DNA of 64,000 nucleotides from Venturia oleaginea (GCA_013176395.1 JABMLP010000012.1:62001-126000); one strand, 5' to 3'. Numbered from the stretch's first letter, positions 11,387-22,307 are shown. Translations and numbers: made by a program. Notes: generated from the letters alone by a model not told the origin.

Positions 11387-12229
11387 ATGCGTCCTTCCCA
11401 TTGCTTCCTCCCAGCCTTCCAGGCATTGTTCGCCCTCACAACAGCACAAACACCACCATTCTTCCGCCCAACAATCTACAACGAATTATACATAACCTAC
11501 AACAACAACATGACCTGGCCAGCAGGCCAACTAGTCCACTACAACGGCACTTCATCCCCAACTGCCCCCAAAACCCCAAAAACAAAACTAACAGAATGGA
11601 AATCCACAGAAACCGCATACCCACCCATCATCACCATTCCAACCCCCATGGTCTCCAACACAGCAAAAGCCCTCCTCATAATGCTAAACATCGACTTCCC
11701 CTACAACGGAAAACGAATCCGAAATCTCCACTGGCTAACAACAAACATCCCCCTGACAACAACCCACCTCCCCATCCCAAACAAAAACGCCACTACACCC
11801 CTCTGCTACACCCAACCCACAAAACACTGGCAAGGCGACACAGCCCACCGCTACCTATTCCTCCTCTACAAACAACCCCCCTCGTTCGCCCTAAACACCA
11901 GCTACACCGACATCAATCTCGCCCAGGAAAAAAGAATGGGTTTCTGGCTTGGGAGACCGGCGGCGAGGGCTGGTGGTCATTTCCTGAATGATAATTTTTT
12001 TCAGGGGTTTGATGTGGCGGCGTTTCAGAGGGATAATGGGGTTGGGGAACCGATGGCGGCAAGTTGGTTTACTATGTTTAAACTTAGTCCTAAGGAGTTG
12101 GCGGAGTGGCAGAGGGTTGAGATTGGGAAGGCCGTGGAGAGGGTGGGGTGGGAGGCGAATTCTACGAGGGAGCATCTTGGGAGGGAACAGCGGGAGTGGG
12201 AGATGGTTCGGGCAGGGTTTGGGTGGTAG
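11387..12229 (+). CDS. Secreted PEBP-like protein
   Basis: An intronless frame of 280 residues. The N-terminus is a signal peptide (about 1-21, ending LFALTTAQ). Three segments correspond to the phosphatidylethanolamine-binding protein fold: ALLIMLNIDFPYNGKRIRNL with LHW (about 92-115), GDTAHRYLFLLYKQPP (about 150-165), and RMGFWLGRPA later continuing into FDVAAFQRDNGVGEP and SWFTMF (about 185-230). PEBP proteins bind anionic ligands or phospholipids; secreted fungal members have no firmly assigned role. The sense strand is C/A-rich until about 11930 and abruptly G/T-rich afterwards, without a change of frame, so codon choice differs sharply between the two parts. Family call good, function unknown. 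Confidence 0.75.
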   Translation: MRPSHCFLPAFQALFALTTAQTPPFFRPTIYNELYITYNNNMTWPAGQLVHYNGTSSPTAPKTPKTKLTEWKSTETAYPPIITIPTPMVSNTAKALLIMLNIDFPYNGKRIRNLHWLTTNIPLTTTHLPIPNKNATTPLCYTQPTKHWQGDTAHRYLFLLYKQPPSFALNTSYTDINLAQEKRMGFWLGRPAARAGGHFLNDNFFQGFDVAAFQRDNGVGEPMAASWFTMFKLSPKELAEWQRVEIGKAVERVGWEANSTREHLGREQREWEMVRAGFGW

Positions 12230-12394
12230 GTAGGTTGGATCTGTTTGTTGGATAGAGAAGGAAGAAATGATATTTTTCGTTTTAGACATGCCGTTGTTCT
12301 CAATACTCAGTTAATCTCGCAATTATATCAATGTTACTTAGAAAATACCATCACATCACCACTTATTATCGAAAACCCTCCCCCCAAATATATT

Positions 12395-13571
12395 AACCAT
12401 CTCCCCTACACCCCCAGGTCAAACCTTCCCCAGCACATACCCCCTCCTCGTCTCCGTCCTCGCAGGTGCAGGAATACTCCTCCCCACAATAGCCTCCATA
12501 CCCTGCCAAGCAAACGTAACCACCTCCTTCGCCCCCGCCGGAATCCCCGCCTCATCCAACATCCTGATTTGCGTGTTTGGCTATGCTTATTGTATGAATT
12601 TTGTGACGTTAGGATTGTAGGCGCCGCGTCCGCACATCAAGATTTCGTCGATGTGGGGGGAAGGGGGCGTAGCGTTTATAATGGTCTACTATGGCCTGTG
12701 CTGTGATTCTGGTAATCGTGGCGACGATGTCATCGGGGTTCATACCTGATTTCTCTGCTTTTGCGATGAGTTCGTGGGCCATTGTGTCGCGGAAGATTTC
12801 CCTTCCTGTCGTCTTGGGCGGATTAAATATGAAGTATTTGAAGTCGAGGAACTCGTTTACGAGGTTTTGGTTTCCTGTTCCTCGCGCGCCCATCTCGCCA
12901 TCTTTATCGTATTTCTTTTCGCCGTTTGTGTAGTGGCGGACTACGGCGTCGATGAATACGTTTCCGGGACCGGTGTCGAAGTCGAAGTATTCTTGGTTCA
13001 ATTTGCCGTCTTTGTCTGGGGGTATGAAACAGACATTTACGGTTCAGCCGATGATTTAGCAGGCGCGGAGTTTAGTTGGGTGGTGGAGGAGTAAGACGTC
13101 AAAGAAGCCGATGAGAGGAGCGCCTTGTCGTCCAGCGGCTTGATCGCTGACCCGGAATTCTGTGACGGTTGTGACGCCCGTTTGACTGGCAATGAATGTT
13201 CCTTCTGCCATTGTCAAGGCAGGTTTTATTTGTCCTTCTTCAGTCATTGACAACAACCAGATTGTCTGTCTATGCGAGCCAATAACGTCGACACTCGACA
13301 TCTCCACGCCTTGCTGCTTGCAGAATTGTATAGCAGCAGAAGCGAATGTCTCGCCCAGAAGAACGTTGACTTCTGAAAGTTCTTCCGGTGTCGTGCGATT
13401 GTGATATATCATGTTCATCACGCGCTTCTTGATGGTCTGCTCTAGTGGAATTTCGCTATAGCTCAACAATTCGAACTGCATAGGAGCCTCTGGAGTTTAT
13501 TGCTTGTAATGGTACAGCACACAATCGATTCCGTCCATTGATGTCTCACTGTTGAGCCCTAACACTTTCAT
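12395..13571 (-). pseudogene. Broken anhydro-N-acetylmuramic acid kinase (AnmK, UPF0075)
   Basis: The minus-strand start MKVLGLNSETSMDGID (13571) matches the AnmK N-terminus, with the family Gly-Thr-Ser-Met-Asp-Gly loop altered to SETSMDG. A TAA near 13500 interrupts it. The frame then continues with [32 protein letters not shown] and APLIGFFD. In-frame TAA and TGA fall exactly where the N-I-G-G-I motif should be (about 13060). After this come [15 protein letters not shown] and a C-terminal part that needs a frameshift ([13 protein letters not shown], about 12640) and has further stops before [17 protein letters not shown] (about 12560). Several changes are C-to-T or G-to-A. Intact AnmK phosphorylates 1,6-anhydro-MurNAc, a bacterial wall sugar. 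Confidence 0.8.
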
Positions 13572-13609
13572 GTCAAGAGGTTATGAGGAAGGGTTTTGGT
13601 CCTGGCCAT

Positions 13610-13936
13610 TCACTCCGTTGGCATGGTTATTGATCCCGTTCGTCGCCATTGTGGTTGTTCCAATTGGGTTATTGGTAGGGTCAGAATTTGGGAAGAAGAT
13701 GAAATTTGGTCGAAAGAGTCTTGAACGAAGAGAGTCACGGTCCATGGAAACTTTTCGATGAAAGATAAAGCTTTATATCTTGCTGGTTGCACAATTCCTC
13801 GAGGAAGATTAACCAGACTTAAAGGAAGAAGGGATTCTTCAATGTGACAACGCACTACATGTAAGTCCGGCAAATCTTCAACCATTTTCCAGGATCTGGG
13901 CTCGATATTTTGTTCAATGGACTGCTGTAACTTCAT
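13610..13936 (-). pseudogene. Unrecognised coding-like fragment
   Basis: An open frame of 108 residues on the minus strand with normal amino-acid composition (VEDLPDLHVVRCHIEESLLP, YKALSFIEKFPWTVTLFVQD). Coding-like sequence continues upstream past a TAG (ending ENHEIYPL). It overlaps nothing known and resembles no family I can name. It looks like a remnant of a larger protein between the AnmK and MFS remnants. Confidence 0.3.
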
Positions 13937-14390
13937 CAGCGGATAAATCTCGTGGTTCTCGTGCTAGAATGGCGAATTGGAGAGGGGTTCATGAATCAAG
14001 TCGCATTGCTTTTGGTCAATGAGAGCGCCATCTGTTAAACAGTTAAACTGCTGAATGGCTAAGCTGTCAACAACTGCTAATCATTACATGATGCCGCACT
14101 CGCCGCATCCGGGAATAAGCATCCCCAGACTCCAGACCTCCAAAATCTGGGGCATCCAGGAAATCTCCCAGGCATGTGGTTCGGTGCCGCAAATCTAGAG
14201 AAATGTCCAGTCTTCCGAACAATCGGCATCGTGAATTTCGCTTCACACCACCGGAAGTTGCAATTCGTGGCGGCATGAGTTTTAAGTATAAAATCAACGT
14301 CGATCCGGGGTCGCAGATCATGTCCATCACTACGAGCTTCATTTATTCAGAACATCTTTTGGCGAATCATTTCTCCTCCCCCCCGTCGCG

Positions 14391-16188
14391 ATGGCCATCC
14401 GCGATGCCTGGAAGAGGCTCTCTTCCACCCAGTTGAACATTGCTATTCAAGCTTTCTTCCTGATATCCATTTTCTTCGAAGGATATGATCAGAGTGTTTT
14501 GGGCGGCGTGAATGCTGCCCCGGACTACGTCAAAGAAGTTGACATAGGGCAATATCCCTCCGGCACGGTCACAAACACCAAAAAGCAAGGCGGTATTGTC
14601 AGCATTGTAAGTATAAAGAATTGGAGAAAAGGTTCACAACTGACCATGACCAGTACTACCTTGGTGCCATCGTTGGCTGCTTCATTGGTGGTTGGGCAGC
14701 TGATCGCATCGGCCGTATCAATGGTCTTTCTTCGCAGCCATATTCGCACTCATAGGTGGTGTTGTGCAAGCGGAAACCCAAAGTGCTACCTTCATTCTCG
14801 TCGCTCTTGTCGTCACGGGTCTGGAAACTGGAGCCTTGACTGGTATCACGCCAGTCTATGTGGCCGAAACTTCTTGAGCCGAACATCGAGGTGGCTTTCT
14901 TGGCTACGTCTTCATTGCCAACTACCTTGTTACTCCATCCATACTGGCTGTCTTTCGGACTCGTTTTTGTGGACAACGGTGTGTCGCAAGTCCGCTGGCG
15001 ATTTCTCCTTGCTTTCCAATGCTTTCCAGCGTTGTTGCTGCTTGCTGGCATTCGACCGATTCAGACTCACCCAGATACCTCGCTTCTGTAGGCCGTCTCG
15101 ATGAAGCCAGAGAGGTTCTCGAACATGTGCGAGGATCCAATGATGCAAAATTTCAACAAGAATTAGACGAATCTGCGCCGTGAGTAAAAATTTGAAACCC
15201 ACCTCTCCTATCGAGTTCATCAAAGTCCTCCTCGGACTCGGCAACTCGTTGGCTCCTCATCTGGGTCGCCGAGCCTGGCCCTGTCTTTGACTACAGATCA
15301 TGGCGTCGTGGACTGGTATCACTGGTATGTCCAAACTTTGCATGCTTGACAAGCTTGACCACCAGCTCACGTAATGCAGCTGTTACTGCGTAGTCCAAGA
15401 CAAGCTGGCTACTCTGCCATCAAGCAGAACGGCCTTGCCGGAGGTCTGAACACAATCGGCATAGCCGGAACTATCATTTCAGCTCAGATTGTGGGTGGCT
15501 TGGGTCGCAGGGTGTATCTCATTTGGGGCGCCTTCGGTCTCTTCGTCGTCAATGTAATCGCCGGGTCTCTCTATGAGGCTTCTCAAGATGGGGCCGCCAA
15601 CGCAGCGAGCATAGCGCCAGCTGCCGTCACCATGCTATCTCTTTTCAACCTCATCTACACCGCTACTTAGGGCACGGTCGCTTTCCTCATACCCACGGAG
15701 ATCTTCCCTCCAGAGATGCGTGCGCAAGGTGACAGTTTTGGAATCACTGGATGGGCTATCGGTGTCGTTTGGACAGTGGTAAGTTGACGGAAATCATCTT
15801 CGAAATCTGTGAACGCCGGCTAACGAAATGATTTCAGCTTATTGATCCAATTTTGTTCGCACAACTGGAGAACCGAACTTACTTCCTGTTCACTGGCCTC
15901 AACTTGCTGTGGATGCCCATCGTCTTCTTCTTCTACCCAGAAACCAAGGATCGCAGCCTGGAGAGTATCGATGCTATGTTCACCACATCAAGCCCTTTGT
16001 ATACGGCGATGGAGAGGGCGTATGCGAGGCATGGAGACGTTCTTGCTGAGAATGGCGACGGCGAACTCGATGGCAGGAAGCAGAGTGTTGAGATGGCTGA
16101 GGATACGAAAAGAACGTTGATAATGACATCAAAAAAATTCTCGACATCTCGCCGCCACGATGGCCTAACCAATTCAGCGTTTCCCTAG
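14391..16188 (+). pseudogene. Broken MFS sugar transporter
   Basis: Exon 1 (14391-14606) encodes the first membrane helix with FFEGYDQSVLGGVNAAPDYV. After an intron (14607-14653) the frame reads YYLGAIVGCFIGGWAADRIG, the signature loop of sugar porters. A one-base shift near 14725 breaks it. In the shifted frame AIFALIGGVVQAETQSATFI and ALTGITPVYVAETS follow, then a TGA where relatives continue with AEHRG. Later pieces are KQNGLAGGLNTIGIAGTIIS, a TAG in place of Trp before GTVAFLIPTEIFPPEMRAQG (15668), and the tail FFFYPETKDRSLESIDAMF. Domain order is complete, so this is a recently disabled transporter. Confidence 0.82.
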
Positions 16189-16499
16189 CCTCCAGTAATT
16201 ACGACAATAGCTTTGCAATTTAGCTCTGGTAACTTGAGATCGATTTGTTAAGTTTCTTGCGCTTATAAGAGATAATTTCGCCAAAAATATGTCCAAATCT
16301 GCCTTCAACTGATAGTCTTAGATGGGATTTCAGGTGCTTTCGAGAGGCGCAGAATTAACGAAGCCACTGTGCCGCTCGCTTTTCATACCGTTTATGCTGG
16401 CGTTGTCTCCGCCATTTTCGTTCACGTCACTTGTTTGTCCAAAGTCGAACGGCCAAGACCAATCTTCCAGGAGCTCTGAAGGTAGCAAGAACAAAGGCG

Positions 16500-16915
16500 A
16501 TCCACCCGGAAGGTACGGTATGCACTCTTCTCGTGGTGAGATTGCGAAATGTACATGGCTTGTTGCCAAGTGCTAATGAAGCCGTCGATGCGATCAACCA
16601 AGGCCTGTACGTAGTATGCGAGTGCTTGCTTCCGCTGTGTAGTACAAGCCAACTTCGAGATCAGCTAGTAGCTTGATCATGGCCAACAACACGGAGCGAA
16701 TTTTTCTGTAGGAATATTCCGGTAGCCCTCCTTCAAAAGTTGATCCCAGAATCCCTCTTCTTTGCAGGCCTGTAGTATGTGCAGAGCTCGCCGTACGAGA
16801 TGCAGTTCCGACAGCTTGGACTCGTTCCACCAAGCTCACGACGAGAGCCCCGAGCATGGCAGAAGTCACAGGCTCTTGCAATCCTGCGGGCTTTGCGCGG
16901 CTTGGTAGGGTTCAT
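16500..16915 (-). pseudogene. Broken Zn2Cys6 transcription factor fragment
   Basis: From the ATG at 16915 the minus strand encodes MNPTKPRKARRIARACDFC, then HARGSRREL and SCRNCISYGELCTY. This is the binuclear zinc cluster C-x2-C-x6-[C]-...-C-x2-C-x6-C, but the third cysteine is replaced by arginine. The frame stops soon after the YYRPAKKR linker. Downstream pieces in other frames (REGFWDQLLKEGYRNIP and onward) look like a continuing regulator. It lies next to the broken transporter, as cluster-specific regulators often do. Confidence 0.6.
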
Positions 16916-17289
16916 CGTGGCATCGCAGGATAGAAAGTAGACAGCGATGCCCAAAGTGATAATGTTAATGTTGATAGAGTGGTCAGGGACGGAAAATGGA
17001 GCATCGACTCGAAAAGCAAACTAGTCTCTTCCGAAAAGAATTAAGTCCGAGGTAATGTTATCCCGAGCGGATTATTAACAATGTATTTCTAAATATCGTA
17101 TTTGATGTAACTTACTTAATTAGTCGCTATACTCAAAAGCTAATACATATAATAAGAACCCCCTTAAGGTTACACCGCTCCAATACCGCTCGCCCCCAGC
17201 TTCAGTAACTGTGCTTACTTTCTCAAACAACCTACGCCAGCCCCAATTACAAAGACTCCGTCATCTTGTCTCATTTCCGTCATTCAGCT
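16916..17289. other. AT-rich intergenic
   Basis: About 370 bp, with a markedly AT-rich core at 17041-17170. No gene or repeat was identified. Confidence 0.4.
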
Positions 17290-17700
17290 ATGCCGAACGT
17301 CATCTATACTCTCGATAGCACTATCAACAGCTTCTTCTCAGACGCTGAGGCCTCATCATCAGAGGTGCAATACGAGCTGTTTGCTTATCGGAGGCACGGA
17401 GGACACATCGAACCCGTCCATATCCAAGGCTCGAACAGCTATACTGTGATTGCAGGGCCGGGCAGTAATAAGATCGTTCAGTTCCGTGAGCAGGGTGCCT
17501 TGTTGGACATGAACATGTTGGCGTTGGTCAAAGACATCTTGCTCGTTTAGGGAGACATTCCCATTTGCGATTGGACAAAGCCAACAACCGAGGCATAGGG
17601 CGTGGTCGTGGATTCAGATTCTCGGGCGATAGTTTTCCAAGCGGAAAGTGAGATGGCAGGTATCTGTTATGTGCACCATGGCGTGTAGGGATTAGGATAG
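17290..17700 (+). pseudogene. Truncated phosphotransferase-like (APH family) fragment
   Basis: From ATG 17290 an open frame of 86 residues runs to a TAG at 17548. The region YTVIAGPGSNKIVQFREQGA followed by LLDMNMLALVKDI resembles the N-lobe start of fungal aminoglycoside-phosphotransferase-like kinases, where a V-Q-F-R strand follows the glycine loop. The remaining sequence has stops and no catalytic loop. Called a fragment on resemblance only. Confidence 0.35.
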
Positions 17701-18043
17701 AAATCTTCTGGTTATTGAGGTTCGGAAAGGCACACTTTTGCGGAACAGTCTGCAAAAATGCTCGTCAGGAACGATGTTTGGAGATATTCGCAGGGAATGG
17801 CAGATGGATAGAGTTCTACCTGAGCCAGCGTTGCAAAACACTAGGCGCATGACGGCGTCTTCGAAGTTGTTGTGCAGGAAAGAAAGGCACGGACGAGGGA
17901 GTTGTGAAGAGAGGAACCTATTCCTATTCCAGTCCACCCTGCCCCACTCCCGAACTAGCACTTCTTTTTTGCATTCTTCGTCCTCCTTTCTTCCCTTCAA
18001 CCTCACCAACTTCTTTTCCTCCTTTCCAGCTACTCCTCCTCAT

Positions 18044-18710
18044 CATGGCCGACATCCAGTCGCTTCCATACGAAATCTTGTAACAGATTGTGACCTATCT
18101 GGGCAGCTCCCGGAAGCACCAACCTGCCTTAAAGGCCTCTACTCCATGTCCCGACAACTCAACGCTATCGCGAAGCCAAGTCTATACTCATACTTCAACG
18201 ATGGAATCGAGAATGGTAAAATGCGATGACAAGGCCTGTATATACGTAGAGCCTTCTTGAGATCGATTTTGAAACGACCGGAACTGGCCAGATACGTCGA
18301 ATGTGCAGTCCTCGGGCCCTGGACATCTCGGAGGTCTGTTCTTCGCAAGTTATCTCCAGAAGACTAGGCTTCATTTCTCTCTGCTGCTTCAAGGCTTGGG
18401 ATGGATAAGGATCCAGTATGGTAGTGCCAGCCTTGCACGGCGTCCACCGAAACCGCCGAGCTGTATCTACTACTATGCTCGCTGCCGTCACTGAATTCGC
18501 TGACCTCAACTGGTGTTGGATCAGCAGTGCGTCTGCTTATCAGAAAGCATTGCGGTCGGTGACAATCATCGCTCCTGAGTGGACAATTCGCTCTCCGCCC
18601 TCTTGGAAAGGACCGTGTAATACACGAGATTCGGGGAGGAACGGGAAAGGATAGATGTCGTGTTTCATGAGCACACACATTCGTCATGTACGACGTACGT
18701 CAAGCACATA
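18044..18710 (+). pseudogene. Broken F-box protein gene
   Basis: MADIQSLPYEIL at 18044 is an F-box start, followed immediately by an in-frame TAA and QIVTYLGSS. A shifted frame continues with LKGLYSMSRQLNAIAKPSLY, then RRAFLRSILKRPELARYVEC (about 18240-18300) and ELYLLLCSLPSLNSLT (about 18455), as in fungal F-box proteins with leucine-rich tails. Stops and frameshifts rule out function. Confidence 0.6.
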
Positions 18711-18778
18711 GTTCAATCTCTTGGAACCTCAACTCCGTAACTTGACTTCCTCACTCTCAGACTTCAACCTTCGACACA

Positions 18779-19835
18779 ATGGGCGACCATCTCGCTGCAT
18801 CAGATGGCGGCGGCCGAGTCAAGACGACCGACGGCAAGACGGCTCTCTCATCAACTGTCGAATCAGCTACCTCACACTCGTCACACCAGAGCACTCCCCA
18901 AGCACAATCAAGACGGTGCATGTTACTCGAGCTTCCCAAAGAACTCAGGGACATGATTTGGAAGGAAATATTCACCTTCGATAAAGTGTTTGATTTCAAT
19001 TGCCTTTGCGCAGGTATCTATGGCTATAAGCTCCGTCCGTGCTTGGAGCCACTTTTGACCTGCAAGCAAATTTACGACGAGGCCAAGGATATCATTTGGA
19101 CAGTCAACACTTTTCAGATCACTCTCTCACCAGAGGATCCTGAGGATTTCGAAGCCGCTCGAAATCATCTACTTTGGTCCAAAATTCGCAATGTCGAGTT
19201 CGAAGGCGGTTTTGCTCCTCATTCGCTCACTGGGAATGGTGATGCCCTATCAATGATTGTCCAAGCTGTGAAGGCGCTCGCGGATGGAAAATTCCGAATT
19301 AAGAGGCTCATTGTTGATTTCCTGGGGTACGACGACATCGAGCCAATTCTGGAAGGAATCGGCCATTTCTCGGCGCTCAAGGTCGCGGATGAAGCCTGCT
19401 TTCGAATCTCGGCGCCAAACAACTTGGTTATGGTGCAGCGTGGGTTCAACGTTCACTTGACCAAACCTGTCACTGCTGCTGCAAGTAAAGCATTTGACAA
19501 GATGCTAGGTCTGTGCATGCTCACGGCTCTCTCATCGTTGACTTACACGCATTCCAGGTTCGATCGACATCCTGAACTGCGATTTCTGTTGGCTTCAGCT
19601 AGGTGTGCTCCGCTACATGGTGTATCGATGCGGTGCCGGCTTTGCGAAAGCCAACCAATATTACGATGAAGATGAGGAGATACAACGGTTGAGACGTTGC
19701 GCGGATGCAAATGAGCTTGGTTACGAAGAAGACCATGGGTCTGAATTTGATGACACGGAAAAGGAAGACAGCGAAGGAACAGACGATGAAGATGTGGATG
19801 ACCAGAACCACATCGACGAATCCAACGATTTTTGA
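18779..19835 (+). CDS. 2EXR/F-box-like hypothetical protein, acidic C-terminus
   Basis: Two exons, 18779-19508 and 19558-19835, give 335 residues. The 49-nt intron runs GTCTGT...CCAG with a plausible TTGACTTAC branch site, and the join keeps the frame. Residues about 43-60 (MLLELPKELRDMIWKEIFTF) are the short motif that opens 2EXR/F-box-like fungal proteins. The middle part (LEPLLTCKQIYDEAKDIIW, RIKRLIVDFLG) follows the usual pattern of that family. The C-terminus is strongly acidic (EEDHGSEFDDTEKEDSEGTD). The unspliced frame would give 296 residues with a Cys/Arg-rich tail, so splicing matters. No function is assigned; the family is large and fast-evolving. Confidence 0.68.
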
Positions 19836-20193
19836 AGTGGAAGTGGTATGGACGCGCCTGAACCTGGTTAAATGCAGGCTGAAAGTGATGGCGGTGCGCA
19901 GATTGTATGAAGATAATACTAGAATTGAGCAGCGACACTCGGCTACTAGAGATGAACCTCTAAGCATGTTGGTGCGATTCCATATCACTTTGTGCAAGAC
20001 GAGCTCCAATCACATCTGTGTCAAGTCAAGTTTCTTTCACACCTATTCCTTATCCTATGACGATGTCTCCTAATATCAGCTCTCAACACCATTGTTGAAC
20101 ATGCCAGTACACATATAGGTTGCCTACTTCAAATTGTTACCGTTCCGATTCGGCAAACACAACCTTGCACGCACACTATCACGCAACTTCACC

Positions 20194-21549
20194 ATGAGCG
20201 CAGCGGCAAGACTTCTCGCTCAATTGCAAACCTTTACACCATCCGATTTGCCGCTCGATATACGATTGGCGCTTGCCGAGCATCTACGGGATGTTGCTCA
20301 CGATTTGGAAACACAAGCTCGATGGACGGCATTGCCTTCATCGCCTGCACTTGACAACGGGGGAGATTATTACCTGGGAAATTGGGACGATACGAGAGTG
20401 TCTTCTGGTTCTGCCGAATTGGAGGGCAGTGATCCGTTCAGAGACGATAATGCGTCATTTGGGTCTTGGGATACCGTGGATGTGGAGGATGTTTCGATGG
20501 ATTCGACGCCTTGTCCTTCTTCTCGTCATGTTGATGCTCCTGTTGTACCTTTTCATCAACAGTTTCGTCCTCTTAATCCTTATGAAGAGTATGAAATGGG
20601 GTTGTTTGAGGCTGGAACGGGGGAACTTGAGACAACGTATGGTTTTGATGATCCCTCTTCAGAGACGAGTGGTGCATCGCAGTTTTCGCAAAGCCCAGGT
20701 CCGGATAGACAATTGGGTCTATTCGTGGTTAAGGGGCGTCAAGCGACGGGTCCGCTCACGCCATCTCCTGCGTCGTTGTCAGAGGCTCTATCTACTGGGG
20801 AATCTGATTACGATCAATCTATTATGATTCCTCCCCCTCCGAAAAAAATATCGTGGTGGAAACTAAATCCTTCTACAAACAGCAAGGAATCTACCCCCTT
20901 CGATACTATAACCCCTGGAAACCCCCTACCAACCGACCTATCATTCAGCCACGCCTCCCAATTCCTCGAAGGCGCCTCAGAATTCCTCACGCCCTTGAAT
21001 ATCTCCCCAGAACGTACAAACGAGGAGGAATCATCCTCAACAGAACCATCCAGTTTCCTACTCGACGGCACCGAAATGCGTGGGTTGGACGATCCCTTCT
21101 GGGGGGAACCACCGATTCTATATCCCATCCTTAATGATCCGATGGAAAGTGTGCATGATCGGGTTGTGGAGCCGGTGAATCGGTCGCAGAGGTTCTTGAT
21201 GGATATTCTAGCTGTTAGACGGGGTTGTTTTGAGCCGATGCTTTCTCCGCTGTTGGTACCGAGGTTTTCTGTTGTGTTGGGTGTGGTGCCAGGTGTGGTG
21301 CCGGGTGGTGAGGATGCGGGGATGCCGGTGCCGCTTTCGCCTGTGAGGGAGGCGGAGGGGAGGACGCGCGACAGAGTGTCTATGTGGAATAGGCTTGCGA
21401 ATGGGGTTAGGCGGGTTGTTGGGCATAAAAAGGATGGGAAGGATGGGAAAGATGGTGAGACTAGTAGGGGCAAAGGTGGGAGGAGGTTGAGTTCGAGGAA
21501 ATCTTTGATGGGGCTTTTTGGGGGAAGTACTGGGAGGAAGGGTAGTTGA
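20194..21549 (+). CDS. Hypothetical disordered protein (451 aa)
   Basis: An intronless frame from ATG 20194 (MSAAARLLAQLQTF). A short N-terminal region (about 1-50) looks helical (LDIRLALAEHLRDVAHDLE). The rest is low-complexity: acidic Ser/Asp-rich, then Pro-rich (MIPPPPKKISWWKLNP), and a basic Gly/Lys C-terminus (KKDGKDGKDGE, RRLSSRKSLMGLFGG). No known domain was seen. The sense strand switches from C/A-rich (20880-21060) to G/T-rich (21170-21549). Confidence 0.6.
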   Translation: MSAAARLLAQLQTFTPSDLPLDIRLALAEHLRDVAHDLETQARWTALPSSPALDNGGDYYLGNWDDTRVSSGSAELEGSDPFRDDNASFGSWDTVDVEDVSMDSTPCPSSRHVDAPVVPFHQQFRPLNPYEEYEMGLFEAGTGELETTYGFDDPSSETSGASQFSQSPGPDRQLGLFVVKGRQATGPLTPSPASLSEALSTGESDYDQSIMIPPPPKKISWWKLNPSTNSKESTPFDTITPGNPLPTDLSFSHASQFLEGASEFLTPLNISPERTNEEESSSTEPSSFLLDGTEMRGLDDPFWGEPPILYPILNDPMESVHDRVVEPVNRSQRFLMDILAVRRGCFEPMLSPLLVPRFSVVLGVVPGVVPGGEDAGMPVPLSPVREAEGRTRDRVSMWNRLANGVRRVVGHKKDGKDGKDGETSRGKGGRRLSSRKSLMGLFGGSTGRKGS

Positions 21550-21939
21550 GAAAGGAGATGGGGGTTTAAGGATGAAATGGTGGGCTTGTTGTTTGGTTTC
21601 TCGCGGTTGGTGGGTAGGTGAATGGAGTGAGTGAGGGATGTGTTTGTTTTTATCAGGTTGTTGTATCCAACAACAGTATAATCGTGGCAACAGGTAGAGC
21701 GGAAATGATGATATACTGCGATCAGATACGGGACGTCATTTACTGGCTTCTACTAAAGACTCATGAAGCAGGTATGGGGTGAATTGTAAATGGTATGAAT
21801 ACCATGTAAATTCCAAGAGGTGTACAAATTCATCAAGTCCCAAAAACCAACTGTGGTGTCCACCCGAAAGAAGCGTTATTTGGTAGGTCTTATCAAAACC
21901 CCGTCTTGCCCCATCCAACGTAGCGAAATCAAGAAGATT
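21550..21939. other. Intergenic between convergent genes
   Basis: About 390 bp between the stop codons of the 451-aa protein and the secreted protein on the opposite strand. Probably the two 3' UTRs; no other feature was seen. Confidence 0.4.
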
Positions 21940-22307
21940 TTAACCTGCGCACCAGTTCCATGGTGCAATACCAAGGTATTCGAAATCCCCAACATCTTTA
22001 GGGTTGCACCCCTCCCTGCGAATTGTCCAATCCTTACAGGTACGCCCCCTCTTATCAATCACAACTACGCATTTTGGGACTTTGTTGTATCTCTGAATAC
22101 CGCCGCTCGGTAAATTTTCTCTGTAATCGGTCTGGCCATTGGCGACTTGGCCCTTTCCATTGAAGTTGGCCTTGCTGTAGTATGGTTATTATTGATTGCA
22201 CACATTCTGCTAGGGTTGGGGAGTATATCTTACAATACGAAACAGCAGTAGTAACCGAAGCTGGATTGTGCGAATAGGATCGCTGGGAGGAGGGTTTGCA
22301 AGTGCAT
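21940..22307 (-). CDS. Small secreted cysteine-rich protein (102 aa)
   Basis: Two exons, 22307-22234 and 22174-21940, joined over a 59-nt intron (GTAAGA...TACAG) to give 102 residues ending in TAA. The N-terminus MHLQTLLPAILFAQSSFG is a signal peptide. The mature part has six cysteines: a YYCC pair right after the signal, then VPKC, RTC, REGC and a C-terminal WNWCAG. Six cysteines in about 85 residues, plus secretion, is the profile of a fungal effector or antimicrobial candidate. I recognise no named family. Neither exon alone makes a convincing frame, so the call depends on the intron. The fit of signal, splice sites, frame and TATA box supports it. Confidence 0.7.

Noticed and set aside
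11146..11991. Plus-strand frame of 281 residues overlapping the PEBP gene
   Set aside because: Its C-terminal half is a His/Pro/Asn-rich shadow of the PEBP frame, created by the C/A-rich codons; the part before 11230 belongs to an older remnant.
12245..12706. Membrane-like or proline-rich plus-strand frames
   Set aside because: Antisense to the AnmK remnant, whose C-terminal motifs are recognisable on the minus strand.
13061..13075. Hypothetical intron bridging the stops in AnmK
   Set aside because: No good donor is available, and removal would delete the conserved N-I-G-G motif, so stop codons from decay are the simpler reading.
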